Positions 51,807-60,926 of a stretch of 64,000 nt of DNA are shown one piece after another. The stretch is from an uncultured Erythrobacter sp. Its GTDB lineage: Bacteria; Pseudomonadota; Alphaproteobacteria; Sphingomonadales; Sphingomonadaceae. A model generated the notes under the pieces. That model worked only from the letters and a program-made list of their open reading frames with translations, had not been told where the DNA came from and made no database searches. The translations under genes and the position numbers were made by a program. The first letter of the stretch is position 1. Every line of letters begins with the position of its first letter. Location of the stretch: assembly GCA_947495695.1 (NCBI GenBank), contig CANLZP010000001.1, positions 641,069 to 705,068 on the forward strand, written 5' to 3'.

Positions 51807-51954
51807 AGAAATCTCTTCAAACTGTATTGCACTAACAACACAGTGCGTCAATTACTCCCAGTAAACGCTGCTAAGCCTGTCGCCAAGTGCTTTGACGCTA
51901 AGCCACACACATGCTTAGGAGTTTGTTGATTCGACCGACAGGAGCGCCCCCTCG

Positions 51955-53496
51955 ATGAGCGACATGCCAGAACACCAAATGGTGACCATCAAAGAAGACG
52001 ATCTGATTGAGACCGTGGCTGATGCGCTACAATATATCTCTTATTACCATCCGATGGATTACATAGAGGCGCTGGGCGTTGCCTATGAGGCGGAGCAGGG
52101 CCCGGCGGCCAAGGATGCAATTGCGCAGATTTTGACCAACAGCCGGATGTGTGCCGAGGGCCATCGCCCGATCTGTCAGGATACGGGCATCGTCAACGTA
52201 TTCGTAAAGTGGGGCCAGGATTGTCGCTTGGAATCCAAGCGCAGTCTGCAGGACGTGGTCGATGACGGCGTCCGGCGCGCCTACAACCATCCCGAAAACA
52301 AGCTGCGCGCCTCGATCCTGGCTGATCCAGCTTTCACGCGTCGCAACACGCGCGACAATACGCCCTGTGTCCTGTCGGTTGAGATGGTGCCGGGCAATAC
52401 AGTCGAGATAGATGTTGCGGCAAAGGGTGGCGGCAGCGAGAACAAATCCAAATTCAAGATGATGAACCCGTCGGACAATATTGTTGACTGGGTCCTAGAA
52501 CAAATCCCGTCGATGGGGGCTGGCTGGTGTCCTCCGGGAATGCTGGGCATTGGCATTGGCGGCACTGCCGAACATTGCATGCGCCTGGCAAAGCAAAGCC
52601 TGATGGAGCCGATTGATATGGCTCAACTTAAGCAGCGCGGCGCGCAAAATGACCTGGAACAATTGCGCATCGATATTTTTGATGCGGTCAACGCTCAAGG
52701 TGTGGGCGCGCAGGGGTTGGGCGGGCTGTCCACCATACTCGACGTCAAGATCCATGATTGGCCCTGTCACGCTGCAGGAAAGCCGGTCGCCATGATCCCC
52801 AATTGCGCCGCCACGCGGCATGCACATGTTGTGATGGACGGGTCGGGCGCCGCCTATATTGATCCACCCGATTTGACGCAGTGGCCCCAAGTGGAATGGC
52901 AACCATCGGCTGAGGCCAAGCGGGTCAATCTGGACGAGCTGACCGCTGAAGAGGTTGCCAGCTGGCAGGCCGGTGATCGCTTGTTGCTCAACGGAGCGAT
53001 GCTGACCGGCCGCGATGCCGCGCACAAGCGCATCCAGGACATGCTGGAGAAGGGCGAAGAACTGCCCGTCGATTTCAAGAATCGGGCAATCTACTATGTT
53101 GGCCCAGTGGATCCGGTCATGGGCGAAGTGGTCGGCCCGGCAGGCCCCACCACCGCCACCCGGATGGACAGGTTTACCGAGATGATGCTGGATCTCGGAC
53201 TGTTGGCGATGATTGGCAAGGCTGAGCGCGGGAACGATGCGGTTGATGTTATCAGTCGCTTCAAAGTGTCCTATTTGATGGCCGTAGGCGGTGCTGCTTA
53301 CTTGGTTAGCCGTGCGATTAAGGAGGCAAAAGTCGTTGCCTTTGAAGACCTTGGTATGGAAGCGATCTATGAATTCACGGTTCAGGATATGCCCGTAACG
53401 GTGGCTGTCGACAGCAAAGGGACCAATGTTCACAAGCAGGCGCCGCAAGAATGGAAAGAGCGGATTGCAAGGGATAGTCTGCTGGAAGGCGCCTAA
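51955..53496 (+). CDS. fumA: Class I fumarate hydratase ([4Fe-4S])
   Basis: Interconverts fumarate and malate in the TCA cycle. 513 residues: N-terminal domain with MCAEGHRPICQDTG, RDNTPCVLS and MGAGWCPPGMLGIGIGG, which supply the three iron-sulfur cysteines, and the C-terminal domain with YYVGPVDPVMGEVVGPAGPTTATRMD. Its class differs from the oxygen-stable FumC, so it is sensitive to oxidants. The ATG follows a weak GGAG-like site. A two-component system gene follows 99 bases downstream. Confidence 0.94.
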   Translation: MSDMPEHQMVTIKEDDLIETVADALQYISYYHPMDYIEALGVAYEAEQGPAAKDAIAQILTNSRMCAEGHRPICQDTGIVNVFVKWGQDCRLESKRSLQDVVDDGVRRAYNHPENKLRASILADPAFTRRNTRDNTPCVLSVEMVPGNTVEIDVAAKGGGSENKSKFKMMNPSDNIVDWVLEQIPSMGAGWCPPGMLGIGIGGTAEHCMRLAKQSLMEPIDMAQLKQRGAQNDLEQLRIDIFDAVNAQGVGAQGLGGLSTILDVKIHDWPCHAAGKPVAMIPNCAATRHAHVVMDGSGAAYIDPPDLTQWPQVEWQPSAEAKRVNLDELTAEEVASWQAGDRLLLNGAMLTGRDAAHKRIQDMLEKGEELPVDFKNRAIYYVGPVDPVMGEVVGPAGPTTATRMDRFTEMMLDLGLLAMIGKAERGNDAVDVISRFKVSYLMAVGGAAYLVSRAIKEAKVVAFEDLGMEAIYEFTVQDMPVTVAVDSKGTNVHKQAPQEWKERIARDSLLEGA

Positions 53497-53595
53497 AATT
53501 CCGGCCTTTCTGATCGACGACCTTTCGATGAACGGTAGATGTACACCGATGACGGATTGGCCACGCGCCGCGCGTGCAGCTATTTGATCTAACCA

Positions 53596-54816
53596 ATGGA
53601 TAGTGTTCAAACCAAGACTCAGACAGGCGTTCCGTTTCGCGCCGTGATTCTGACCATCGCTGGCCTATGGCTGACCTATTTCGTGATCGCGACTTTGCGC
53701 TGGGAGATAATCCACGGCGACAATGCGATCGAGATGATGCAATTGCGCATGGTCGTGACGCTGGCCGGCATGGCCGTGACCTTTGCCTTGTGGTCATTGG
53801 TTCGCTTGTTCGACGCCCGCCCCCTTTGGGTGAAAGCCACCGCAGTTCTGTTTCTGGCCATGCCCTTCGCCATCTTGCTGGCTCAGGTGAACGACTATGT
53901 CTTTTCCGAAAGGAACGCATATTATGAAAAGGAGATGTCCCAGAAGTTCAAAGACAACACGGGCAACATCTTCATCGATACGCGGGCAATGCCTGGCGAA
54001 GACGATAGCGATGCCGAGGCTATGTCAGAATCTGCGCCGAGCGCACGCGGCTTCGGCCCTAAAAAGGCTGAAGGGGGCCTGATAGGCTATCTGCGACCGC
54101 TGACAGAATTAGCGTTTAGCCGGTATTTCATGTTGCTGGCATGGGGCTCGCTCTATTTCTCCCTGGTTGCAATTTCGCACGCGCGCGAAGCCGAGCGGCG
54201 CGAGCAGCAATTCCGCAATGCCGCAAAGGCGGCAGAGCTGCGCAGTCTGCGCTATCAAGTGAACCCGCACTTCCTGTTCAACACGCTCAATTCCCTGTCA
54301 GCTTTGGTCATGACCGGAAAGGCAGAGCGGGCTGAACAGATGATTCAGACCATCTCTAACTTCTACCGCCACAGTCTGGCCGATGATCCAACCTCTGATG
54401 TCACCTTGGCGGATGAGATTGATTTGCAGCGCCTTTACCTCTCGATCGAATCGGTTCGTTTTCCAGAACGGCTGATCAGCCAATTCGATATTCCGGCAGA
54501 CTTGCACAAGGCGCGGGTGCCCGGCATGATTTTGCAGCCTTTGGTAGAGAACTCAGTCAAATATGCGGTGTCGGCAGTTACGCGGCCGGTGACAATTACT
54601 ATTGCAGCGCGTGAGGAATTTGACCGGCTGGTCATCAGCGTGAGCGACGATGGTCCAGATTTGCCCAAGGATAGCTCGCATGGGTTTGGAATAGGGCTGG
54701 CCAATGTCCGCGATCGGCTGGAGGCGCGATTTGGTTCCGATGTGGTGCTGACCTCCGGACCAATTCCGGGTGGCTATAAGAGCGAGATTCGCATACCTTT
54801 GACGCGTAATGGCTGA
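53596..54816 (+). CDS. LytS/YehU-type sensor histidine kinase
   Basis: 406-residue membrane sensor kinase. Four predicted membrane helices (near 20, 50, 82 and 178) with a periplasmic loop between the third and fourth, then the His_kinase domain: H225 in VNPHFLFNTLNSLSALV is the phosphoacceptor, and ILQPLVENSVKYAV the N-box. HATPase block: ISVSDDGPDL and GFGIGLANVRDRLEARFG. It overlaps the response regulator by 8 bases, so the pair forms a two-component system. Signal unknown. Confidence 0.92.
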   Translation: MDSVQTKTQTGVPFRAVILTIAGLWLTYFVIATLRWEIIHGDNAIEMMQLRMVVTLAGMAVTFALWSLVRLFDARPLWVKATAVLFLAMPFAILLAQVNDYVFSERNAYYEKEMSQKFKDNTGNIFIDTRAMPGEDDSDAEAMSESAPSARGFGPKKAEGGLIGYLRPLTELAFSRYFMLLAWGSLYFSLVAISHAREAERREQQFRNAAKAAELRSLRYQVNPHFLFNTLNSLSALVMTGKAERAEQMIQTISNFYRHSLADDPTSDVTLADEIDLQRLYLSIESVRFPERLISQFDIPADLHKARVPGMILQPLVENSVKYAVSAVTRPVTITIAAREEFDRLVISVSDDGPDLPKDSSHGFGIGLANVRDRLEARFGSDVVLTSGPIPGGYKSEIRIPLTRNG

Positions 54817-55570
54817 CAATCCAACTCACGATGCTGTCTTGCGGACTCTGATCGTCGATGACGAGCCGTTGGCGGTTGAGCGAATGCAGGTCATCTGCGC
54901 CGGGCTCGCATCAATAAATGTCGTTGGGACCGCCAGCGATGGCGATGCCGCGCTCAGGCTCGTTGATGCACTCAAACCAGATCTGATTTTGCTCGATATG
55001 ACGATGCCCAAACTGGACGGGCTGGGCGTTGCAAAGGCCTTGGTCAAACAGTCTGATGCGACACCCCCGGCGGTGATTTTCGTGACCGCTCATGATGATT
55101 TCGCGGTTGAGGCGTTCGATCTCGATGCGATTGATTATGTCTTGAAACCAGTTGCCGCGGATCGCCTGTCGCGCGCGATTGACCGGGCAATATCTCGCCA
55201 TGGATCAACCGGTGAGGTGCAAAGCGAATGGTTGAGCGAATTGTGGGTGCCGCATCGCTCGGAATTGTTGCGAATCGCCATCAGCGAGGTTGGCCGGATC
55301 GATGCCGAGCGCGATTATGTGCGCCTGCATGTCGGCCAAGGCGATGATGCGCGGTCCTACCTGTTGCTTCAGACAATTGCGGGCCTGGAGAAGAAGCTGG
55401 ACCCAGCCCAATTCATCCGCATTCACCGATCAACCATATTGCGCAAAGATCACATCCGCGGCCTTCGCCATGATGGTTTGGGTGTATGGTCTGCCGAGTT
55501 GGAAGAGGGCGATGCGTTGCGCATCGGGCGTACCTATCTGTCCAAGGTCAAGGCGATGGCAGGAAGATAA
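54809..55570 (+). CDS. LytTR-family response regulator
   Basis: 253-residue two-domain regulator. Receiver: TLIVDDEPLAVERM, D63 in LILLDMTMPKLDG as the phosphorylation site, T and K in FVTAHDDFAVEAFDLDAIDYVLKPV. LytTR DNA-binding domain: RIDAERDYVRLHVG and FIRIHRSTILRKDHIRGL. Its ATG overlaps the kinase stop by 8 bases. No LytTR direct repeats were sought by computation. Confidence 0.93.
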   Translation: MADNPTHDAVLRTLIVDDEPLAVERMQVICAGLASINVVGTASDGDAALRLVDALKPDLILLDMTMPKLDGLGVAKALVKQSDATPPAVIFVTAHDDFAVEAFDLDAIDYVLKPVAADRLSRAIDRAISRHGSTGEVQSEWLSELWVPHRSELLRIAISEVGRIDAERDYVRLHVGQGDDARSYLLLQTIAGLEKKLDPAQFIRIHRSTILRKDHIRGLRHDGLGVWSAELEEGDALRIGRTYLSKVKAMAGR

Positions 55571-55639
55571 GGGCAGGCAGATTGAGGATGCGGTCGTGAA
55601 GCATAGCTTTACCCAACCTCAGCACGTTTCCAGAGTTGC

Positions 55640-55685
55640 AAAAAAGTTGCGGCCCGAGCCCAGGGACTGGAAGGGCTCGGACCGC
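55640..55685 (-). terminator. Rho-independent terminator of the UrcA-family gene
   Basis: On the minus strand GCGGTCCGAGCCC-N11-GGGCTCGGGCCGC makes a 13-bp stem with one G-U pair. AAC and then TTTTTT follow. It is directly after the UrcA stop. Confidence 0.85.
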
Positions 55686-55718
55686 AGGATGTGCCGAAGC
55701 ACAAGTCAATCGAGCGGT

Positions 55719-56027
55719 TTATCCGCCTCGTCGAGCTTCAGAAATCATAGCGGCAACCTGCTTGGTCGCGCTCTTGCGGGCATGCTTGAGGCATTCAGAT
55801 TGACCGCGAGATTTGACCCGGGTCCCGGTTTGCACACGGGAAACTTTGCAAACTTGACGGGCGGCTGAGTTGATCCTGCGCTTAAGTGTGTCTTGGCCTT
55901 CAGGGGTCGAGAGGTTCAGATCACGATATTCGATCGCAGTCGATCTTGCGGGGATATCGTTGGCCATTGTGGGGGTGGCGATAAGGGCGAGCCCAAGAGC
56001 CGCTGCTGTTGCTGTGTACTTAATCAT
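55719..56027 (-). CDS. UrcA family secreted protein
   Basis: 102-residue exported protein: signal peptide ATAAALGLALIATPTMA, then the UrcA segment EYRDLNLSTPEGQDTLKRRINSAARQVC. UrcA is named for sphingomonads, with function unknown. The ATG at 56027 is chosen because a GGAGG site overlaps the ATG four codons upstream. A strong terminator follows. It converges with the LytTR gene. Confidence 0.87.
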   Translation of the reverse strand: MIKYTATAAALGLALIATPTMANDIPARSTAIEYRDLNLSTPEGQDTLKRRINSAARQVCKVSRVQTGTRVKSRGQSECLKHARKSATKQVAAMISEARRGG

Positions 56028-56149
56028 GGTATCCTCCATTTGCTGGCCTTCAAGGGGGGGTGAGGCCTTGTTCGCGATTTAAGAATTAGCTGAAGGCTTG
56101 CGCTCAATCATTCGATGCTCGACAATTGCCTTGCGCCGGTCGATCAGCG

Positions 56150-56497
56150 ATGCTGCAACATGACGACGGGCTTAAAGTGCCGGTCGAACGGCTGTTTCAA
56201 ACCGACAAACGGATACGCAATTTTGTAACAATGGCCATTGTCCTCATCTTCTTTCTAGGAATCGCGAATTTCGCCCTTCACAAGGCGGTGTTGGAGAGCG
56301 ATCACCCTTTGTTGGGGCAGATGCCATGGTTTGTGCATATGCTGGGTGGCCGTTTGACTATGGCCACTGAATTCATGGTTTTGCTCGCCGCAATGATGCT
56401 GGTCGCGAATGGATGGCCAGCGCTGGCCTGGGCTTATTTGATTTATTCCGGCCTTAACGCGGTGGCTGCGTGGCTGATCCTGGGCGATCGGATCTAA
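56150..56497 (+). CDS. Small membrane protein, unknown function
   Basis: 115-residue protein, MLQHDDGLKVPVERLFQTDKRIRNFV, then three predicted membrane helices (MAIVLIFFLGIANFALHKAV, RLTMATEFMVLLAAMMLVANG, and ALAWAYLIYSGLNAVAAWLIL). The start is an ATG chosen over an upstream TTG. No family was recognised. Cotranscribed probably with the metallophosphoesterase gene downstream. Confidence 0.68.
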   Translation: MLQHDDGLKVPVERLFQTDKRIRNFVTMAIVLIFFLGIANFALHKAVLESDHPLLGQMPWFVHMLGGRLTMATEFMVLLAAMMLVANGWPALAWAYLIYSGLNAVAAWLILGDRI

Positions 56498-56569
56498 CTA
56501 ACGAACAGGATTAGGCCTTGCCTATTGACGCTGTTGGCGCTTGGTTTTGGGCAGAGGGCACTAGAATAT

Positions 56570-57322
56570 ATGACCACAAGGCTTTTCCATTTCAGCGATC
56601 CCCATTTCGGGATTGAAAATCAGGACGCGCTCGATCGTCTTGCCCAAGCCGTATCTGACGAAAAGCCCGATGCGTTGATTTGCACCGGTGATTTGACCCA
56701 ACGCGCCAAACATTCTGAATACGATGCAGCGAAGCAGTATTTTAGTAAGTTTGAATGTCCGGTTGTTCTCTGTGCGGGCAATCATGACATGCCCTATTAC
56801 AATCTGTGGGAGCGGATTACAGATCCATTCCAGCGGTTCCGCAGGCTATATGCAAAGGTGGGCAGTCCTTTCGAATCTGACGATGTTGTGCTGGTTCCAT
56901 TTGTGACAACGGTCAGTGTGCAACCGCGCATTCCCCTATCTGATGGGGTCGTGCGAAAGGCGTCGCTGGATTCAACAATCATGCATTTGCGATCTATGAT
57001 CGCGGATACGCGGCTGAAGCTGGTGTTTTGCCACCACCCCTTGCTGGGGCCAGATGATGACAAGCCCAACCCGACCATAGGTGGTGATCGGGCCTTCTCA
57101 AAAATCGCTGCCAGCGGAGCAGATGCAATTATCTCGGGCCATGTGCATGTGCCGTTTGACAATTCGCGCTCGCGCGATGGTCACAAGATGCGCATGCTGG
57201 GGGCAGGAACCTTGTCCAACCGGTTGCGGGGCAGCCCGCCCAGCTATCAGGTACTGACTTGCTCAAAGAGCGAAGGGATCAGCGTCGAGCGCCGGGTTCT
57301 GGACGAACAGCTCTCCCGCTGA
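56570..57322 (+). CDS. Metallophosphoesterase
   Basis: Calcineurin-like phosphoesterase of 250 residues from MTTRLFHFSDPHFG. Motifs: FSDPHFG, CTGDLTQRAKHSEY, CAGNHDMPY, CHHPLLGPD and SGHVHVPFD, giving the full D-x-H, GD, GNHD, H and GHxH set of a two-metal site. Substrate unknown (cyclic nucleotide or phosphoprotein). Frame upstream to 56525 has no family sequence. Confidence 0.88.
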   Translation: MTTRLFHFSDPHFGIENQDALDRLAQAVSDEKPDALICTGDLTQRAKHSEYDAAKQYFSKFECPVVLCAGNHDMPYYNLWERITDPFQRFRRLYAKVGSPFESDDVVLVPFVTTVSVQPRIPLSDGVVRKASLDSTIMHLRSMIADTRLKLVFCHHPLLGPDDDKPNPTIGGDRAFSKIAASGADAIISGHVHVPFDNSRSRDGHKMRMLGAGTLSNRLRGSPPSYQVLTCSKSEGISVERRVLDEQLSR

Positions 57323-57333
57323 CTTGCGCAAAG

Positions 57334-57362
57334 AAAAAGGGCAGCCCCAGCAGGGCCGCCCT
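57334..57362 (-). terminator. Rho-independent terminator of rpsI
   Basis: Minus-strand AGGGCGGCCC-tgctg-GGGCTGCCCT, with one G-U pair, followed by TTTT. It is 27 bases after the rpsI stop. Confidence 0.85.
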
Positions 57363-57388
57363 CTTGTCTTTGTCCAAAGGCTGGTAAA

Positions 57389-58000
57389 TCAGCGCTTCGA
57401 GAACTGGAAGCTACGACGAGCTTTGGCCCGACCGTACTTCTTACGTTCAACCACACGACTATCGCGGGTCAGGAAGCCTGCCGCCTTGACCGTGGAGCGC
57501 AAAGCCGGCTCGTAACGGGTCAGTGCTTGAGCAACGCCGTGCTTAACTGCACCGGCTTGACCAGACAGACCGCCGCCGCGCACAGTGGCAACAACGTCAT
57601 ATTGGCCTTCACGCTCGGTGATGGAAAACGGCTGGTTGATGATCAGACGAAGGGTAGGGCGCGCAAAATAGACGTCCTGTTCCTTGCCATTGATCGTCAC
57701 AACGCCTTTGCCAGGCTTGATCCAAACACGGGCAACCGCGTCCTTACGACGGCCGGTAGCATAGGCGCGACCTTGTGCGTCCAGCTCTTGCTCACGCAAA
57801 GGCATGGTTTCAACCACAACGTTTTCTGCTGTAGCCGCGTCTGCATTCGGGGCATCGCCAGCGATGTCCTTAAGATCGGCAAGATCCGTCACAGTTTCGG
57901 CAGCTTTTTCTGTCACTTCTGGAGCAGCAACTTCAGGTGCGGCAGCTTCGGGCGCAGCAGTTTCGGTTGCTGGCGTTTCTGCGTTCTTTTCGTCAGCCAT
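57389..58000 (-). CDS. rpsI: 30S ribosomal protein S9 with acidic N-terminal extension
   Basis: 203 residues against about 130 for the usual S9. The core [44 protein letters not shown] and the C-terminal [24 protein letters not shown], reaching the P site, are intact. The first roughly 75 residues are Ala/Glu/Thr/Pro-rich ([17 protein letters not shown]), an extension seen in sphingomonads. It starts within the rplM stop (TAATG), so the two genes are coupled. Confidence 0.97.
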   Translation of the reverse strand: MADEKNAETPATETAAPEAAAPEVAAPEVTEKAAETVTDLADLKDIAGDAPNADAATAENVVVETMPLREQELDAQGRAYATGRRKDAVARVWIKPGKGVVTINGKEQDVYFARPTLRLIINQPFSITEREGQYDVVATVRGGGLSGQAGAVKHGVAQALTRYEPALRSTVKAAGFLTRDSRVVERKKYGRAKARRSFQFSKR

Positions 58001-58479
58001 TATGCGGAAACCTTATTCTTGCGGTTCATAGAGGCAACGTCCAGCACTTCAGGCTTGTTACCTTCGTGTGGGTGCTCGGTGCCGTTATAGAGATGCAGCG
58101 AACGCATTTGTTCGCGACCTAGCGGACCGCGCGGGATCATCCGCTCAATCGCCTTTTCAAGCACGCGGTGTGGAAAACGACCTTCCAAAATCTTGGCCGG
58201 AGTGGTTTTCTTGATGCCGCCGACATAGCCGGTGTGCTTGTAATAGGTTTTGGTGTTCGCCTTGTTGCTGGTGAACTTCACCTTGTCAGCATTGATCACA
58301 ACAACGTGATCACCGCAGTCAACGTGAGGAGTAAAGCTTGGCTTATGCTTACCGCGCAAGCGGCTGGCGATAAGGCTGGCAAGCCGACCAACGACGAGAT
58401 TTTCCGCGTCGATCAGGATCCAGTTCTTTTCGACCTCGGCCGGTTTGATTGACCGGGTCTGTTTGCTGAGCGCCTTCAT
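58000..58479 (-). CDS. rplM: 50S ribosomal protein L13
   Basis: 159 residues with [46 protein letters not shown] and [43 protein letters not shown]. The 191-base gap upstream lacks an ORF but contains a hairpin with one bulge (58581-58609), possibly in the leader of the L13-S9 transcript; I saw no clear promoter hexamers. Confidence 0.97.
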   Translation of the reverse strand: MKALSKQTRSIKPAEVEKNWILIDAENLVVGRLASLIASRLRGKHKPSFTPHVDCGDHVVVINADKVKFTSNKANTKTYYKHTGYVGGIKKTTPAKILEGRFPHRVLEKAIERMIPRGPLGREQMRSLHLYNGTEHPHEGNKPEVLDVASMNRKNKVSA

Positions 58480-58670
58480 GGGTCAGTGTGTCCTAAATTG
58501 TGTAAGCCTCAGCCGATGCCGAGAATTACTGTCATGATTCTTTGATGGGTCGCGCCGGAAATCATCCAGATACAACCAGAGCGCGGGCATTTGTCGATTC
58601 ATGCCGCGCAAGTCAAGCAAATCCGCGCCTTCCAAGGGAGGTAAAATAATACCGTGGCGCGAGAGTGCCG

Positions 58671-59411
58671 TTATTGGCGCGGTTTAAGCGACCAAGTTTC
58701 GCGCGAAATCCGGCTGCTTTGACCAATCGTTGTGGTGATGATCCGCTGCGCTGTATCCAGCAATGAGGTGTCAGCCTGCGGCGTGCCCAAATATTCCAAT
58801 CGGAACTGGCCATATGTGCCATCGGGTAATGGTACGGCCTCCGTCTTCTCGACCTTTTTGCCCGATGGGAAAAATAGATCAGGCGGCAGGTTTTCCAAAA
58901 CGGGTTGGGCTGCTCCTTGCAACTGACTCATAAATTGCCTCGCCTGATCTTGCTTTGCGTCGCTGGCACCAGCCTGAGCCATGATTTGCTTGGCCAAAAC
59001 GACCGCCTTGGCCAAATCTTCGTCAGTTTCGGCATCGCCCACAGAATAAATCATGCCGCGCGAATTCATTGCGATAGGCAGAAAATTCGACACCCGCTGC
59101 TCTTCCAACCGCGCCAATTCGGCCAGCCGCACCGGCGCCTTCACCTCGACACTCAACTGGTTGCCTATGGCTTCATAGCCGGTCGCACTGGCGCGAAACT
59201 GCACACCCCAGCTGCGCGCAATGGAAATGAAGTTACCATCGCTCAATTGTCGTTCAATCAGGCGGGACAGCAACCAATTACCTGAAGGCAATAGGGTGAT
59301 GGCATGTGCTGGTCTGCTTCCCAAAAGGCGGAGGCCCGGCAATCCAGCGCCGATCCCCACCCCAAGCAGTGTTGAATAGCCGAGCAGTCTGCGGCGAGAG
59401 ACAGATTTCAT
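58671..59411 (-). CDS. Putative Tat-like exported protein, unknown family
   Basis: 246-residue protein from MKSVSRRRLLGYSTLLG. The N-terminus has SRRRLLG then a hydrophobic stretch, resembling a Tat or Sec signal peptide. The rest (RPAHAITLLPSGNWLLSRLIERQLSDGNFISIARSWGVQFRASATGYEA) has no family I recognise; a Tyr/Gly-rich C-terminal part GQFRLEYLGTPQADTSLLDTAQRIITTTIG follows. cutA ends 5 bases upstream on the same strand. Confidence 0.72.
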   Translation of the reverse strand: MKSVSRRRLLGYSTLLGVGIGAGLPGLRLLGSRPAHAITLLPSGNWLLSRLIERQLSDGNFISIARSWGVQFRASATGYEAIGNQLSVEVKAPVRLAELARLEEQRVSNFLPIAMNSRGMIYSVGDAETDEDLAKAVVLAKQIMAQAGASDAKQDQARQFMSQLQGAAQPVLENLPPDLFFPSGKKVEKTEAVPLPDGTYGQFRLEYLGTPQADTSLLDTAQRIITTTIGQSSRISRETWSLKPRQ

Positions 59412-59415
59412 CAGA

Positions 59416-59763
59416 TTACTCCCCGGTAAAGTCATTCTTGCCAGCACCATTATTGCCTGCGGTATTCGCCAGCCAGGCCTGCACAGCCTGGGGCGCGGCA
59501 TCACATCTCCAGCCCAGAATTGCAGGTGTATCATAGGGATGCAACGCGCCCAAGCGATCTACCACCTTGTCGAGCAGCCGGGCATCGCACTTGAACAATA
59601 CGCCGGTTTCTTGCGCCTCACCCCTTTCACCGTCCCACTCGAACATCGATTCCATTTCACCCAGAATATTGGCGCAACCGATCAGCTTTTCATCGAGCAG
59701 CGAGGCAGCAATGGTTCGGGCCACGGCTTTGTTTGGAAAGGGACAACACACCATGGCCGTCAT
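59416..59763 (-). CDS. cutA: Divalent-cation tolerance protein CutA
   Basis: 115-residue trimeric CutA1, involved in copper/divalent cation tolerance by unclear means. The segment AVARTIAASLLDEKLIGCANILGEMESMFEWDGE and the family signature HPYDTPAILGW are present. The stop is 4 bases before the start of the exported protein gene; the start overlaps the ctaA stop by 4 bases. Confidence 0.9.
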   Translation of the reverse strand: MTAMVCCPFPNKAVARTIAASLLDEKLIGCANILGEMESMFEWDGERGEAQETGVLFKCDARLLDKVVDRLGALHPYDTPAILGWRCDAAPQAVQAWLANTAGNNGAGKNDFTGE

Positions 59764-60818
59764 GGGTGAGCCTTCTGCGCATCATGCTGCGTTGAAGACA
59801 CACCTGCCACATGCATGCCCCAAGACGTGGCCGCCACCAGCAAGGCTCCGAACAATTGGTGGGCAACCGCCAACCACAGGGCAACACCGGTCATCACAGT
59901 GGCAATCCCCAGCAGGATCTGGATCCCAAAGGTACTGTGAATCGCAATCGAGGCGCGCCGATCAATATGGCGCACTTTACGCGCCAGCCAGATCAGTGCC
60001 GCCACCGCTATCCATGCCCACCAACGGTGCAGGAAATGCAGCAAATAGGGATCATGGGTTAGCGCCCACAGCCAACCTTGGCGCAGGTCAACCTCGGGAA
60101 CCAACTGCCCATTCATCAGCGGCCAATCATAGGATGCATGGCCAGCGTTCAAGCCTGCCACCCATGCGCCAAGCAGCAATTGAACGAACAAGATCGCTGC
60201 CACCAATGCGGAGACACTGGTCAGTCGAGCGGGCCTGCTACCGGGATCCGCCGCCAACTTGCGCAGATCCAGCGCAGTCCAGATCAAGCCGCCCAAGGTG
60301 AAAAGCGCTGTCAGCAAATGAATGGAAAGCCAGAAATGGCTGACATCGGTCATCTGGCCCGACAAACCGGAGCGCACCATCAACCAGCCGAAAACTCCCT
60401 GCAATCCGCCCAGCGCCAACAGGGCGACCAATCGCGGAGTATAGCCCTTGGGGATGGCGCCCCGAACCCAGAACCACATCAGCGGCAAGGCAAAGGCCAA
60501 CCCGATCAAGCGCCCCATCAATCGATGAAACCATTCCCAAAAGAAGATAAACTTGAAGTCTGCCAGGCTCATGCCAGCTGGTCCAGCCTCATAGATGAAT
60601 TCAGGCGTCGCCCGATACTTGTCATACTCGGCCAACCACGCCGCCTCGTCTAACGGAGGCAAAACACCTGTCACGGGCTGCCATTGGGTGATGGAAAGGC
60701 CGCTTTCGGTCAGCCGGGTGATGCCGCCAACCACCACTATCAACACCACCATTGCAGCCACACAATAGAGCCAATTGGCCAATGCCAGAGGTCGAATTTT
60801 GTTGTGTGGGGAAGTCAT
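59760..60818 (-). CDS. ctaA: Heme A synthase (COX15/CtaA)
   Basis: Oxidises heme O to heme A for the terminal cytochrome oxidase. From MTSPHNKIRPLALANWLY the protein is 352 residues with eight membrane helices. Conserved histidines sit in EWFHRLMGRLIGL, HLLTALFTLGG, HFLHRWWAWIA and HQLFGALLV. Upstream of its start are four TGCAA repeats and a Zur-like palindrome shared with the divergent MerC gene. Confidence 0.95.
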   Translation of the reverse strand: MTSPHNKIRPLALANWLYCVAAMVVLIVVVGGITRLTESGLSITQWQPVTGVLPPLDEAAWLAEYDKYRATPEFIYEAGPAGMSLADFKFIFFWEWFHRLMGRLIGLAFALPLMWFWVRGAIPKGYTPRLVALLALGGLQGVFGWLMVRSGLSGQMTDVSHFWLSIHLLTALFTLGGLIWTALDLRKLAADPGSRPARLTSVSALVAAILFVQLLLGAWVAGLNAGHASYDWPLMNGQLVPEVDLRQGWLWALTHDPYLLHFLHRWWAWIAVAALIWLARKVRHIDRRASIAIHSTFGIQILLGIATVMTGVALWLAVAHQLFGALLVAATSWGMHVAGVSSTQHDAQKAHP

Positions 60819-60894
60819 AACGCACCAATCCCTGCGGCTGGCCGCGCGAAAGTGCAAGCCCAAACACTGCAAGTTCGATTGCAACTCTTGCAAG

Positions 60895-60911
60895 ATGATA
60901 CAGTATAACAT
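60895..60911. promoter_or_regulatory. Zur-box-like imperfect palindrome upstream of the MerC gene
   Basis: ATGATACA-G-TATAACAT resembles the alphaproteobacterial Zur consensus built on ATGTTATA/TATAACAT; the right half matches and the left half matches 6 of 8 bases. It lies 15 bases before the MerC start codon. Confidence 0.35.
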
Positions 60912-60926
60912 ATGTGAGCAGAGCTC

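Noticed and set aside
52495..53610. 371-residue minus-strand frame over fumarase
   Set aside because: Shadow of fumA; no family sequence.
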